Source of the DNA: an uncultured Flavobacteriales bacterium
Lineage (GTDB): Bacteria > Bacteroidota > Bacteroidia > Palsa-965
DNA: 18,594 nucleotides
Assembly (NCBI GenBank): GCA_946478675.1
Contig: CAMLEF010000047.1
Span: 1 to 18,594 of the forward strand
Reading direction: 5' to 3'
The notes under the pieces are model-generated. The model made no database searches, was not told the origin of the DNA, and saw only the letters and a list, made by a program, of their open reading frames with translations. Positions 1 through 6,858 of the stretch are shown here, piece after piece. The position numbers and the translations under genes were made by a program. Position 1 is the stretch's first letter. Every line of letters begins with the position of its first letter.

Positions 1-1
1 C

Positions 2-679
2 GCTATCGACGGTTTCTCTTCCTGCGGAAAAAGCACCATTGCAAAGGCGCTTGCAGCACGATTGGGTTACAGCTACGTCGACACCGGCGCCATGTACCGG
101 GCCGTTACGCTGTATTGCCTCGAGCATGGCATCATCAAGGACGGCGCCTTCGACGAGCAGGAAGTAGTCCGCGTGCTCGACGATGTGCACCTGACCTTCA
201 AATTCAACCCCTCCACGAATGCTTCCGAAACTTTCCTGAACGGCCGCAACATCGAAAAAGAGATTCGCAGCATGGCGGTTTCTTCGATGGTGAGCCCCAT
301 CAGCAAAGTGCACGATGTCCGCGTGCGGCTTGTTGCGCTGCAGCGGCAAATGGGGAAAGACAAAGGCGTGGTGATGGACGGACGCGACATCGGCACCAAC
401 GTGTTTCCCGATGCCGAGCTGAAGATCTTTATGACCGCCGATCCGTGGGTGCGCGCGCAACGCCGTTACGACGAGCTCGCCGCGAAAGGCGTGAAGGTGA
501 CGATGGAAGATGTCCGCGACAATCTCGCCGCGCGCGATCACGAAGACACGCACCGCAAGGAAAATCCCCTCGTGCAGGCGCCCGATGCCGTCGTGCTCGA
601 CAACACCGATCTCTCCCGCGAAGAGCAACTCGATTTCGTGATAAAGCTCGTGGAAGAGCTGAAGGTGGCGGAAGCGTAA
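2..679 (+). CDS. cmk: Cytidylate kinase (CMP/dCMP kinase), 5'-truncated by the window edge
   Basis: Transfers the gamma phosphate of ATP to CMP or dCMP in pyrimidine nucleotide metabolism; cytosolic. The reading frame is open from base 2 and starts inside the P-loop, where GFSSCGKST is visible, so only the extreme N-terminus is missing. Family marks follow in order: YVDTGAMYRAVT (NMP-binding), MDGRDIGTNVFPDAELKIFM (the GRDIGT signature), then a lid-like stretch with RAQRRYDEL and the C-terminal LVQAPDAVVLDNTDLS. An apparent TTG start at base 62 lies downstream of the P-loop and is not the real start. The gene ends with TAA and converges with an unknown gene only 8 bp away, with no terminator-like hairpin between them. 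Recognition is firm. Confidence 0.96.
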   Translation, partial: AIDGFSSCGKSTIAKALAARLGYSYVDTGAMYRAVTLYCLEHGIIKDGAFDEQEVVRVLDDVHLTFKFNPSTNASETFLNGRNIEKEIRSMAVSSMVSPISKVHDVRVRLVALQRQMGKDKGVVMDGRDIGTNVFPDAELKIFMTADPWVRAQRRYDELAAKGVKVTMEDVRDNLAARDHEDTHRKENPLVQAPDAVVLDNTDLSREEQLDFVIKLVEELKVAEA

Positions 680-687
680 CCCGCTTT

Positions 688-1290
688 TTATTCCGCGATG
701 TACACATCCGCATACACGGTCGTCCCGCGGCGCCAGCGGATCCACATGACTTGTTTTTCCGCATTGTCGCAGTCGATGTGAAATTCATTCAGGCAGTCGA
801 ACAAATAGCCGACCCGCATCCAATCGCCGGAGATTTCTTCAATGAAAAACAACGTGCATTCGCATTTGTGTTTCACCATTGGCGCACCGTCCTCCGGCAA
901 CATCAGGATGCTGTCGCCGCGATAGCTGATCTGTCCGAAGCTGCCGAACCAATCCTTCCACGTGCTGAAATTCGTCAGCGAATCTTTTTCGATCCAATAG
1001 CTCTGTGAAAACACGTTCGTCGCATGAATGCAGTAGCGTTCCGGCGTGATGGCCGAACAGCAAAAGACGGCGACGTTCGTGCCGCCATAGAGCCACAGCG
1101 CCGGCATCATCGAATCCAGCTGTTCCGGCGACGTAGCGACGAGCATTGGGCTCTGCGTCGTTGCAGAAGAAAAAACCTTCGTGTGATGTCCCTGCACATA
1201 ATACGGATAACGCAGGATCACCACGCCGGTATCGTTCACGGCAAGAAGTCGCCCGCAGAGCAGCAGCAAAAGAAACAGCAGTCGTCGCAT
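688..1290 (-). CDS. Secreted hypothetical protein, about 200 aa, possible C-terminal SH3-like domain
   Basis: Not recognised as a named family. The first ~17 residues (MRRLLFLLLLLCGRLLA) form a classic Sec signal peptide, so the mature protein is probably periplasmic or outer-membrane associated. No clean lipobox is seen. The C-terminal third, with GDSILMLPEDG, then ISGDWMRVGYLFDC and WIRWRRG, resembles bacterial SH3-like modules that follow a 'GDWMRV...WIRWRKG' pattern, but this is by eye. It is Cys-rich (CECTLFF, DCLNEFHIDC). The ATG overlaps the stop of the upstream gene in a TGATG arrangement (one shared base), which indicates translational coupling in a two-gene unit. It converges with cmk. 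Confidence 0.75.
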   Translation of the reverse strand: MRRLLFLLLLLCGRLLAVNDTGVVILRYPYYVQGHHTKVFSSATTQSPMLVATSPEQLDSMMPALWLYGGTNVAVFCCSAITPERYCIHATNVFSQSYWIEKDSLTNFSTWKDWFGSFGQISYRGDSILMLPEDGAPMVKHKCECTLFFIEEISGDWMRVGYLFDCLNEFHIDCDNAEKQVMWIRWRRGTTVYADVYIAE

Positions 1291-2447
1291 CAGATCGCTT
1301 GTAGTCCGTTCAACACTAATCCCATTCTGCCTGCGAGCTCACGTTGCGCCATGCGAATGGAGCTGGTCACCGTGGGCTGGCTCGGGAAAAGCCAGTTCGA
1401 CATGTTGAATTGATATTCGATCGACGATTCCGGGGAAGCAATGCCGGACGTTTTGAACGCAGGCGAAGAACCGTCGCTCCATTCCGCGGTGTAATTGGTT
1501 TGTACGCTCAGGCTGTAGCTCTGGAAAAGATGACTTTGGCTGTTCGTCGTGCAAACCACTACCGGCTGGTCGCCGTCCATTTCGTTCTCGAACGTATAGT
1601 TGAACTGCACATACGGATGACCTTTCAGCGCATTGGTCGCTTCCGGGCCGGACAATACAAAATGGATCATGCGCACGCCGAGGTAATCAGCGAACAGGCT
1701 GTCGAGCGAAATGATTGCGGAATCGCGGAGCAACTTGTACATCAGATCCGAGAAATCTTTCTTCAGCTCTTTCGGCGGCGAATCTTTGTAGCTCGGGAGC
1801 CCCACAAACTGATCGCCGAAGTTTTTGTTTTCATCGGCAGCCATTTGCACCGCAGGCGAATATTCATTCCAGTCTTTGATGCGGTTGTCCATGGTGATCA
1901 CCAGCGGAATCTCGCAGTTGCGCGTAGAAGCCATCCATTCGATCGTCCGAAGGAAGGCGGGATCGGGCTTTTCGTGAAAATGCTCCTGTTTCGCCGCCAG
2001 CCGTGATTTTGCCGCAGCGAATCCGCCGTCGATGAATTTGTTCATGCGGTCCGTGAATTTCTCCCCGGGATAACGGCGCAGTCCTTCGATCACGACGGCG
2101 ATATCGTTGTGCCGCCAGCCGTATTCGAGGTACATGGAATCGAGCGCGTCGATGCATTCTTTCCGGAATTTCCCGTTGGGATACTGCGCGAGATAGCCGG
2201 TGTCGGGCGCAGGAAATTCCGGGTTGAACGTCATGAAAAGGCTGTTCATGTAATCCAGCTGTTCGATGCGTTCTTTCACAGCAGGAGTATACCGGCTGTC
2301 GGGCCGCTCATCGAGGAAATAACGGCAACCCTCCGACGATTTGATCGCTTTTTTGTAATCGAGATATTCGTCCAGCCAGAAATGCCAGGCGGTCCAGCCG
2401 AGGCCGGCAATGAGGATGATCCAAAGGGTTTTCGGGATTTTTCGCAC
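1290..2447 (-). CDS. Membrane-anchored hypothetical protein, 385 aa
   Basis: Not recognised. A short basic N-terminus (MRKIPK) is followed by one hydrophobic helix (about residues 8-25, TLWIILIAGLGWTAWHF), so this is a type II-like membrane anchor with the bulk of the protein probably outside the cytoplasm. A helical, charged region follows (LDYKKAIKSSEGCRYFL, then SRYTPAVKERIEQLDYMN) that looks like a repeat or tetratricopeptide-like scaffold. The C-terminal half is beta-rich with several aromatic/Thr strands (VQFNYTFENEMDG, SYSLSVQTNYTAEW). A near-consensus -7 element with one extra spacer base (TAGGCTTTG, minus strand, 2472-2464) lies just upstream of the ATG. The gene is coupled to the secreted protein downstream by a 1-bp stop/start overlap. 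Function unknown. Confidence 0.8.
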   Translation of the reverse strand: MRKIPKTLWIILIAGLGWTAWHFWLDEYLDYKKAIKSSEGCRYFLDERPDSRYTPAVKERIEQLDYMNSLFMTFNPEFPAPDTGYLAQYPNGKFRKECIDALDSMYLEYGWRHNDIAVVIEGLRRYPGEKFTDRMNKFIDGGFAAAKSRLAAKQEHFHEKPDPAFLRTIEWMASTRNCEIPLVITMDNRIKDWNEYSPAVQMAADENKNFGDQFVGLPSYKDSPPKELKKDFSDLMYKLLRDSAIISLDSLFADYLGVRMIHFVLSGPEATNALKGHPYVQFNYTFENEMDGDQPVVVCTTNSQSHLFQSYSLSVQTNYTAEWSDGSSPAFKTSGIASPESSIEYQFNMSNWLFPSQPTVTSSIRMAQRELAGRMGLVLNGLQAI

Positions 2448-2519
2448 GGGGCAAGAGGGTTTGCAAAGCCTAAATTAGTCTAAAAGAGGCGCTTTCGTCA
2501 TTCCCGCCCTTATAAACCG

Positions 2520-2527
2520 TACCTTTG
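2520..2527 (+). promoter_or_regulatory. Candidate -7 promoter element (TAnnTTTG) for the DEAD-box helicase
   Basis: TACCTTTG matches the Bacteroidota -7 consensus TAnnTTTG exactly. It lies 22 bp before the helicase ATG, which predicts a transcript start near 2532 and a short A-rich leader (AATTCAAAAACAATACA) without a Shine-Dalgarno site, as is common in this phylum. I do not see a clean -33 TTTG; the closest is TTTCG at 2493. Confidence 0.6.
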
Positions 2528-2549
2528 CAGCATAATTCAAAAACAATAC

Positions 2550-4553
2550 ATGACAACATTTTCCGCGCTGGGCTTAAAACCCGAACTGGCGGCTGCCGTC
2601 GCCGAGCTGGGTTTTGAGAGTCCCACGCCGATCCAGGAACAAGCGATTCCTGCACTCCTTGAAAATTCCCGCGACCTCGTGGGGCTGGCCCGCACCGGGA
2701 CCGGCAAAACCGCAGCTTTCGGCCTCCCGCTGCTGCATTACATCGACCCCTCGCGCAACGTCCCGCAAGCCATCGTGCTCTGCCCGACCCGCGAGCTTTG
2801 CCTGCAAATTTCTGAAGACCTCAAAAGCTTCGCCCGCCAGCTGAAAGGCGTACACGTCCTTCCCGTTTACGGCGGTTCCAGCATCAGCGTCCAGATCAAA
2901 GAGCTGCGCCGTGGCGTGCAGGTCATCGTGGGTACGCCCGGCCGTGTGAACGACCTCATCGAACGCGGCGTCATGAAGCTGAGCGAAATCGAACGTGTCG
3001 TGCTCGACGAAGCGGACGAAATGCTCAACATGGGCTTCCGCGAAGCGATCGACACCATTCTCGCTGAAACGCCCGAAACGAAGCACACCTGGCTGTTCTC
3101 TGCCACGATGCCCGAAGGCGTTGCCCGCATCGCCCGCAGCTACATGAGCGATCCGCTCACCGTCAGCGTAAAAGGCTCGCAGGAAAGCGACGGCAAGATC
3201 GATCACTTCTACTGCATGGTGCACGCGCGCGACAAATACCCCGCGCTCCGCCGCATCATCGACGCGCATCCCGACATTTACGGCATCGTGTTCTGCCGCA
3301 CCAAAGCGGAAACCCAGGACATCGCCGACCAGCTCGTGCGTGACGGCTACATGGCCGATTCGCTGCACGGCGACCTTTCCCAGGCGCAGCGCGATCACGT
3401 GATGAAACGTTTCCGCAGCCGCCGGCTTCAAGTACTTGTCGCAACAGACGTCGCTGCCCGCGGTATCGACGTAGATGACGTGACGCACGTATTGCATTAC
3501 CAGGCGCCCGACGAGCCGGAAAGCTACACGCACCGCAGCGGACGTACCGGTCGTGCCGGGAAGAGCGGCATCTCCGTGCTGTTCCTCAACGCGAAAGAAA
3601 CCGGCAAGCTCCGCGAGATCGAGCGCCGTACCAACCGTAAGCTGGTGTACCTCCCGGTTCCTGCCGGCGTCGACGTGGTGAAGAACCAGCTCGTCGCTTT
3701 CGCCAGCAAGCTGAAACAAACCGAATCCGAAGCGATCTCTCCCGAATATATGTCGCTGCTGAAAGAAGCGATGGGCGAGATGAACACCGATCAGCTGCTC
3801 GAGAAATTCATGGCGCTTTCTTTGCGCAAGCTGTTCAACGATTACGCGAATTCGCCCGACCTGAATCTCCAGGCGAAAGGCACGAAAGCAGCCGCAGGCG
3901 AACGCCGCGAATCCCGCGATCGTGAGCCCGAACCGGAAGGCGAACGCCACACGTTCTTCTTCAGCATCGGCCGCATGGATGGCGTAGAGCCCGGCGACCT
4001 GCTGCGCGTGATCTGCGACCAGCTCAATATCAGCCGCCGTTTCGTAGGCCGCATCGACCTCAAGCACAACTTCAGCTTCATCCAGATCATCGGCATGCAG
4101 CCGGATAAGGTGCTGCACGCGTTCCGCGGATTTACCTTCCAGGGCCGCGACATCCGTGTCAACCAGGCGGAGAACGCAACGTCAGGCGGAGAAAGCCGTG
4201 GCTGGAAAAAAGATCCTTCCGATTTCGAAGAGCGTCCGCGCAAATCGTTCGGTGACAAACCTTCTTTCGGAAAGAAATCGTACGGCGAGAAATCTTCGTT
4301 CGGTAAAAAATCCTTCGGCGAAAAATCGTCGTTCAGCAAGAAACAATCTTCCTTCGGCAAGAAATCTTCTTCCCGTGAAGAAGAAAATCCCGGCAAAGGA
4401 TTCGGCGCTCCCAAACCCGGGAAATCATTCGGCAGCAAAAAACGTTTCAGCGACGAGAAACCGAAATCTTCGGACGACGGCAGCTGGAAGTCGCTCATGG
4501 ATGAACCGGGTTCCGATCGCAAGAAGAAGTTCGGCAAGAAGAGCAAGTGGTAA
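2550..4553 (+). CDS. DEAD-box ATP-dependent RNA helicase (DeaD/CsdA/DbpA type)
   Basis: Unwinds RNA duplexes using ATP; relatives act in ribosome assembly, mRNA turnover and cold adaptation. Motifs over 667 aa: Q motif with PTPIQEQAIP (25-34), motif I ARTGTGKT (47-54), PTRELCLQ (79-86), TPGR (129-132), motif II DEAD (153-156), motif III SAT (184-186), GIVFCRTK (245-252), motif V ATDVAARGID (298-307), motif VI HRSGRTGR (328-335). Residues ~466-540 (TFFFSIGRMDG, VGRIDLKHNFSFIQI) look like the DbpA-type RNA-binding domain. From ~550 there is a low-complexity basic tail of SFGKKS/SFGEKS-like units (565-607), probably disordered and RNA-binding, ending KKKFGKKSKW. The start is supported by the promoter and leader just upstream. 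The 37 bp around the stop recur 720 bp downstream. deaD is the likeliest name but the paralogue cannot be fixed. Confidence 0.95.
   Translation: MTTFSALGLKPELAAAVAELGFESPTPIQEQAIPALLENSRDLVGLARTGTGKTAAFGLPLLHYIDPSRNVPQAIVLCPTRELCLQISEDLKSFARQLKGVHVLPVYGGSSISVQIKELRRGVQVIVGTPGRVNDLIERGVMKLSEIERVVLDEADEMLNMGFREAIDTILAETPETKHTWLFSATMPEGVARIARSYMSDPLTVSVKGSQESDGKIDHFYCMVHARDKYPALRRIIDAHPDIYGIVFCRTKAETQDIADQLVRDGYMADSLHGDLSQAQRDHVMKRFRSRRLQVLVATDVAARGIDVDDVTHVLHYQAPDEPESYTHRSGRTGRAGKSGISVLFLNAKETGKLREIERRTNRKLVYLPVPAGVDVVKNQLVAFASKLKQTESEAISPEYMSLLKEAMGEMNTDQLLEKFMALSLRKLFNDYANSPDLNLQAKGTKAAAGERRESRDREPEPEGERHTFFFSIGRMDGVEPGDLLRVICDQLNISRRFVGRIDLKHNFSFIQIIGMQPDKVLHAFRGFTFQGRDIRVNQAENATSGGESRGWKKDPSDFEERPRKSFGDKPSFGKKSYGEKSSFGKKSFGEKSSFSKKQSSFGKKSSSREEENPGKGFGAPKPGKSFGSKKRFSDEKPKSSDDGSWKSLMDEPGSDRKKKFGKKSKW
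4242..4370 (+). repeat. In-gene tandem degenerate repeats encoding the SFGKKS/GEK tail
   Basis: Within the helicase tail, units SFGKKSYGEKS, SFGKKSFGEKS and SFSKKQSSFGKKS (residues about 572-607) come from a roughly 33-bp DNA unit repeated imperfectly. Such units change length readily by slippage, so tail length probably varies between strains. Confidence 0.7.
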
Positions 4554-4555
4554 AA
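4519..4555 (+). repeat. Direct repeat copy 1: functional 3' end of the helicase gene
   Basis: The 37 bp covering the last ten codons, the TAA stop and two following A bases recur at 5239-5275 with two mismatches. This copy is in frame in the helicase and encodes KKKFGKKSKW followed by stop. Confidence 0.9.
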
Positions 4556-4557
4556 CA

Positions 4558-4696
4558 GTCGGCAGTCTGCAGTTGGCTGTTGGCGATAAAACAAAAGGCG
4601 GGTTAATTCACCTGCCTTTTTTTATGGATTATTCGATTGCCGACTGCAACGATTGCCAATTGCAGGCTGCTAATTGCTAATCGCTAATTGCCGACT
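4558..4696. repeat. Intergenic inverted/word repeat around the helicase terminator
   Basis: GCAGTCTGCAGTTGGC (4562-4577) pairs with GCCAATTGCAGGCTGC (4655-4670), 14 of 16 positions, placing the terminator hairpin in the loop. The right side continues as the word array GCTAATTGCTAATCGC and GCTAATTGCCGAC, ending two bases before the stop codon of the convergent lipoprotein gene. GTCGGCA-type words also occur at the left edge. This is one of several word-based intergenic dyads in the window. Confidence 0.7.
4594..4623 (+). terminator. Rho-independent terminator of the helicase gene
   Basis: AAAGGCGGGT and ACCTGCCTTT form a 10-bp stem with one G-U pair and the 6-base loop TAATTC. The stem runs into seven T bases on the plus strand. 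It lies 41 bp past the helicase stop, between convergent genes. Confidence 0.85.
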
Positions 4697-4698
4697 TT

Positions 4699-5217
4699 CT
4701 ATTTCTTAGAAACGCGATTTAACGTCTTGATGATGCCGTACAGCTCATTGGCCAGCGCAGTTTCAGTCGAATCGTTTTCTGCGCGGACCATGCATTTAAT
4801 GTCAATGCTGTAAACTCCGGAATGAAGCGATCCTTCGATCTCCGTTCCGAAATGAACATTGTAACGTTCCATGTGTGCGGGAACTCCGGCAATAGTATCG
4901 GTGTAGCGGACCAGGTTCGTCGGCGTATGTCCGACGACAGCGCGCTTGTTGTTTTGTTTTTTCGAGAAATACAAGGACGCCTCGTCAATGTCACAGCCAC
5001 TGGGCAGTTGTGTTAAGCGTATGGTAAAAGAGGAGTCAGAGTTTGTAATCAATTGATAAGTAGAAGGCATCATTACGCAGAAGCCGGTTGTTCCCAGCGA
5101 TACTTTCGTTTTGGTTACTGCCCAAAAAGAATTTTCGATTATGCTGGTTCGGTGTGTGTCCGCATAATGACAACAACCCGATAGCAGTACAAGCGAAAGA
5201 AGAAATGCAATGCGCAT
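4699..5217 (-). CDS. Small hypothetical lipoprotein (paralogue group member 1)
   Basis: A 172-aa protein with a type II signal: MRIAFLLSLVLLSGC, lipobox LSGC with Cys15 as the lipidated residue. It is probably anchored in the outer or inner membrane facing the periplasm. No named domain is recognised. Segments LGTTGFCVMMPSTYQL, ASLYFSKK, YTDTIAGVPAHMERY and a C-terminal helix ANELYGIIKTLNR line up by eye with the two lipoprotein-like products at 7897-8583 and 7337-7885, so the three probably form one family. The gene sits convergent to the helicase, between the two direct copies of the helicase 3' end, which suggests it arrived with, or was bracketed by, a duplication. Function unknown. Confidence 0.8.
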   Translation of the reverse strand: MRIAFLLSLVLLSGCCHYADTHRTSIIENSFWAVTKTKVSLGTTGFCVMMPSTYQLITNSDSSFTIRLTQLPSGCDIDEASLYFSKKQNNKRAVVGHTPTNLVRYTDTIAGVPAHMERYNVHFGTEIEGSLHSGVYSIDIKCMVRAENDSTETALANELYGIIKTLNRVSKK

Positions 5218-5238
5218 CAGTAAAGCTATTCATTTACT

Positions 5239-5275
5239 GCAAGAAGAAGTTCGGTAAGAAGAGTAAGTGGTAAAA
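5239..5275 (+). pseudogene. Direct repeat copy 2: relic of the helicase 3' end
   Basis: Thirty-seven bases match 4519-4555 with only two differences, C to T at 5255 and 5264. Both fall at third codon positions and are synonymous (Gly GGC/GGT, Ser AGC/AGT). The block would still encode KKKFGKKSKW plus stop, but no helicase sequence precedes it; upstream on this strand lies the antisense of the lipoprotein gene start. It is a stranded gene end left by duplication, insertion or recombination. Confidence 0.85.
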
Positions 5276-5278
5276 AGA

Positions 5279-5358
5279 CGGGCATTCGGAAATTCGGTCA
5301 TTCGTTTTAAAAATTAATGAAGACCGTTTTACCGAATGCCCGAATTACCGAATGTCCG
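5279..5358. terminator. Long inverted repeat with CATTCGG words; probable terminator for the VOC gene
   Basis: Arms 5279-5304 and 5333-5358 are 26 bp long with three mismatches and a 28-bp loop. Each arm is built from the near-repeated words CATTCGG, AATTCGG and CATTCG. The right arm ends three bases past the VOC stop codon. On the minus strand the structure is followed by CTTTTT, so it can terminate VOC transcription. Its left edge lies 5 bp after the relic helicase stop. Confidence 0.8.
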
Positions 5359-5361
5359 AAT

Positions 5362-6123
5362 CTACAGGCTGAACAAGAATAACCGCTGGCCCTCTGGTGA
5401 AGTCAAGACTACATTCGCTTCTCCCATTTTCTCTTCGAGCTTCATTCCTGCGGCTTTTAGCTTTTCGATATTCTCCTTTTGATTTTTCGCGAAATAGGTG
5501 ATCGCGGGATAATCGAAGTGCGTCGACTGGTGCAGGCCGACGATGGATTTTCCATCCGAAAGAATGGCCCACGGGTACGGCGATTCGTGACGCGAAAGCG
5601 TTTTGAGGCCGAGCTTTTCCCAGAAAGCAATTGATGCGCTGAGGTCTTTCACCGGATGCGCGAGTTCGCCGAACATGCCGATCGTTTTGTTCACGTATTG
5701 CTCCGGGTTGCCGAAATCCTGCGGCGCCATTTTCAGCATCGTCGGTCCGGGCGGTTGCGCGAAGCCTTCGAAGAGCGGAATCAAACTGATGTTCAAGCCG
5801 TCGGGCGAGGGGAAAATGTAACGCTTCATCGGATCGCCGGGTTTCGGCTCGAAGGTGAATTTGATGCCGGCATCGCGCACGATCGCGGCGGATTTTTCGA
5901 TATCCTTCGTGTAATACGTGAGCGCGAGGTACGGCTTCGGATCTTTGCGCAGCATGATCAGCAATGCGCCGTCGCTCACCTGGATCCACGGGAACGGAAA
6001 ATCCAGGCGCAGGACTTCTTTGAAGCCGAGCTGCTGGTAAAACTTCAGCGAAGCGTCCAGGTCGGGCGTTGCGATGGTGATGGCGTTGACGTCGCCGAGG
6101 ATCGGTTCAGGAAGATTAAGCAT
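5362..6123 (-). CDS. VOC (glyoxalase/bleomycin-resistance fold) family protein, two domains
   Basis: A 253-aa protein with two vicinal-oxygen-chelate halves. Domain 1 is about residues 12-120 (NAITIATPDLDASLKFYQQL, then FPFPWIQVSDGALLIML, YLALTYYTKDIEKSAAIVRD, FPSPDGLNISLIPL). Domain 2 is about 148-253 (GELAHPVKDLSASIAFWEKL, SPYPWAILSDGKSIVGLHQS, SPEGQRLFLFSL). The duplicated 'D-L-ASI-FYE-LG' and 'PWI-VSDG' signatures show an internal duplication. VOC proteins range from metal-dependent lyases and dioxygenases to binding proteins; the canonical His/Glu metal set is not obvious, so the substrate cannot be named. The start overlaps the end of the DUF4199-type gene by 8 bp, so the two are probably co-translated. 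Confidence 0.88.
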   Translation of the reverse strand: MLNLPEPILGDVNAITIATPDLDASLKFYQQLGFKEVLRLDFPFPWIQVSDGALLIMLRKDPKPYLALTYYTKDIEKSAAIVRDAGIKFTFEPKPGDPMKRYIFPSPDGLNISLIPLFEGFAQPPGPTMLKMAPQDFGNPEQYVNKTIGMFGELAHPVKDLSASIAFWEKLGLKTLSRHESPYPWAILSDGKSIVGLHQSTHFDYPAITYFAKNQKENIEKLKAAGMKLEEKMGEANVVLTSPEGQRLFLFSL

Positions 6124-6658
6124 GTGCGGTGTTGTTGATCGAGTTGTCTTTTTTGCGCAGTGCGATCGCCGAGATGAGCGTCGCCAGGATGCCGACCGGA
6201 AGCGGCTCGATGAGCGTCATGAAGAACAGGCCGATGGGATTTTTGACAAAGGAAAGCATCATGTTCGCTTCTTTCGATGCTTCGGCGAGCTTTTCGGGAG
6301 AAGCGCCGGAAGCTTTCAGCGTTTCCTGCTGGTGGGCAAAATACTTTTCGTAAAAATCAGGCATGGTGTAATGCTGAATGATCATCCAGCTGATCACGTA
6401 AATGACGGAAGCCACCAGCATGATGAGCGCACCGACGCCGAACGCCCGACCGAACGAAATGACGCCGTTGCGTTCGTTTTCCCGGTAGCTGCGGACGCCG
6501 AAATAAACGAGCGTGAACGCCAGGATCATGGTCGTGTAACCGATCGCCATGGCCACGCCTTCGCTCATCGAATCGTGCAGGAAGGTCATGGTGATGAAGA
6601 ACACGGCCGCCATGATGCCGCCGCTGATGAGGCCGTAAACGAGTACTGATTTGCGCAT
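6116..6658 (-). CDS. DUF4199-type integral membrane protein
   Basis: 180 aa with four predicted transmembrane helices (about 5-27, 35-58, 70-93 and 144-167) and a soluble segment between helices 3 and 4 (MPDFYEKYFAHQQETLKA, then SPEKLAEASKEANMM). The pattern MRKS-GLISGGIMA, GYTTMILAFTLVYFGVRSYR, the ISFGRAFGVGALI stretch and FFMTLIEPLPVGILATLISA matches my memory of DUF4199, a Bacteroidota-specific family of unknown role. A membrane-bound LuxR-type regulator gene lies directly upstream on the same strand, with a 200-bp gap that holds a hairpin and a 12-bp direct repeat. It overlaps the downstream VOC gene by 8 bp. Role unknown. Confidence 0.85.
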   Translation of the reverse strand: MRKSVLVYGLISGGIMAAVFFITMTFLHDSMSEGVAMAIGYTTMILAFTLVYFGVRSYRENERNGVISFGRAFGVGALIMLVASVIYVISWMIIQHYTMPDFYEKYFAHQQETLKASGASPEKLAEASKEANMMLSFVKNPIGLFFMTLIEPLPVGILATLISAIALRKKDNSINNTAHA

Positions 6659-6732
6659 AAGAATTGGTGTTAAGAGTTGGACAATGATTTAAAAACCGGC
6701 TGCAAAACAAAGCCCGTCAGCACCTTTTCGCA

Positions 6733-6781
6733 TCACCCGAAAGTATGAAATGGCGGAAAAACAGCGGTTTCACCCGAAAGT
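6733..6781. promoter_or_regulatory. 12-bp perfect direct repeat upstream of the DUF4199-type gene (candidate operator)
   Basis: TCACCCGAAAGT occurs at 6733-6744 and again at 6770-6781, a 37-bp repeat distance. On the coding (minus) strand it reads ACTTTCGGGTGA. Both copies lie between the LuxR 3' hairpin and the DUF4199-type start codon, where an operator would be expected. A weak -7 element (TTGTTTTG, minus strand, 6710-6703) lies closer to the start. Binding by the neighbouring LuxR protein is inference only. Confidence 0.45.
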
Positions 6782-6783
6782 TG

Positions 6784-6856
6784 GCCACGGATTACGCGGA
6801 TTAAATCGCGCTACTGCGCGATCAAAAAAAATCCGTTAATCCGCGTAATTCGTGGC
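6784..6856. terminator. Nested inverted repeat with CGGATTACG words, 2 bp past the luxR-type stop
   Basis: Outer arms 6784-6804 and 6836-6856 are 21 bp with one mismatch. A second perfect stem inside them is ATCGCGC/GCGCGAT with a TACT loop (6805-6822), and a 13-base unpaired strand (6823-6835) with an eight-A run (T run on the minus strand) lies between. The outer arm starts two bases after the LuxR gene stop. It probably terminates or processes the lipoprotein-LuxR transcript. Confidence 0.75.
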
Positions 6857-6858
6857 TG

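Noticed and set aside
2448..2549. Riboswitch or structured leader in front of the helicase
   Set aside because: The space is short, has a promoter and an A-rich leader, and no extended pairing was found.
2574..4118. 514-codon open frame antisense to the helicase gene
   Set aside because: It is the complement of a strong DEAD-box gene, has a biased composition typical of antisense GC-rich frames and no recognisable motifs.
5088..5273. Plus-strand frame ending in CKKKFGKKSKW as a small gene
   Set aside because: Its body is antisense to the lipoprotein N-terminus; only the final 37 bp match the helicase. I treat it as a relic, not a gene.
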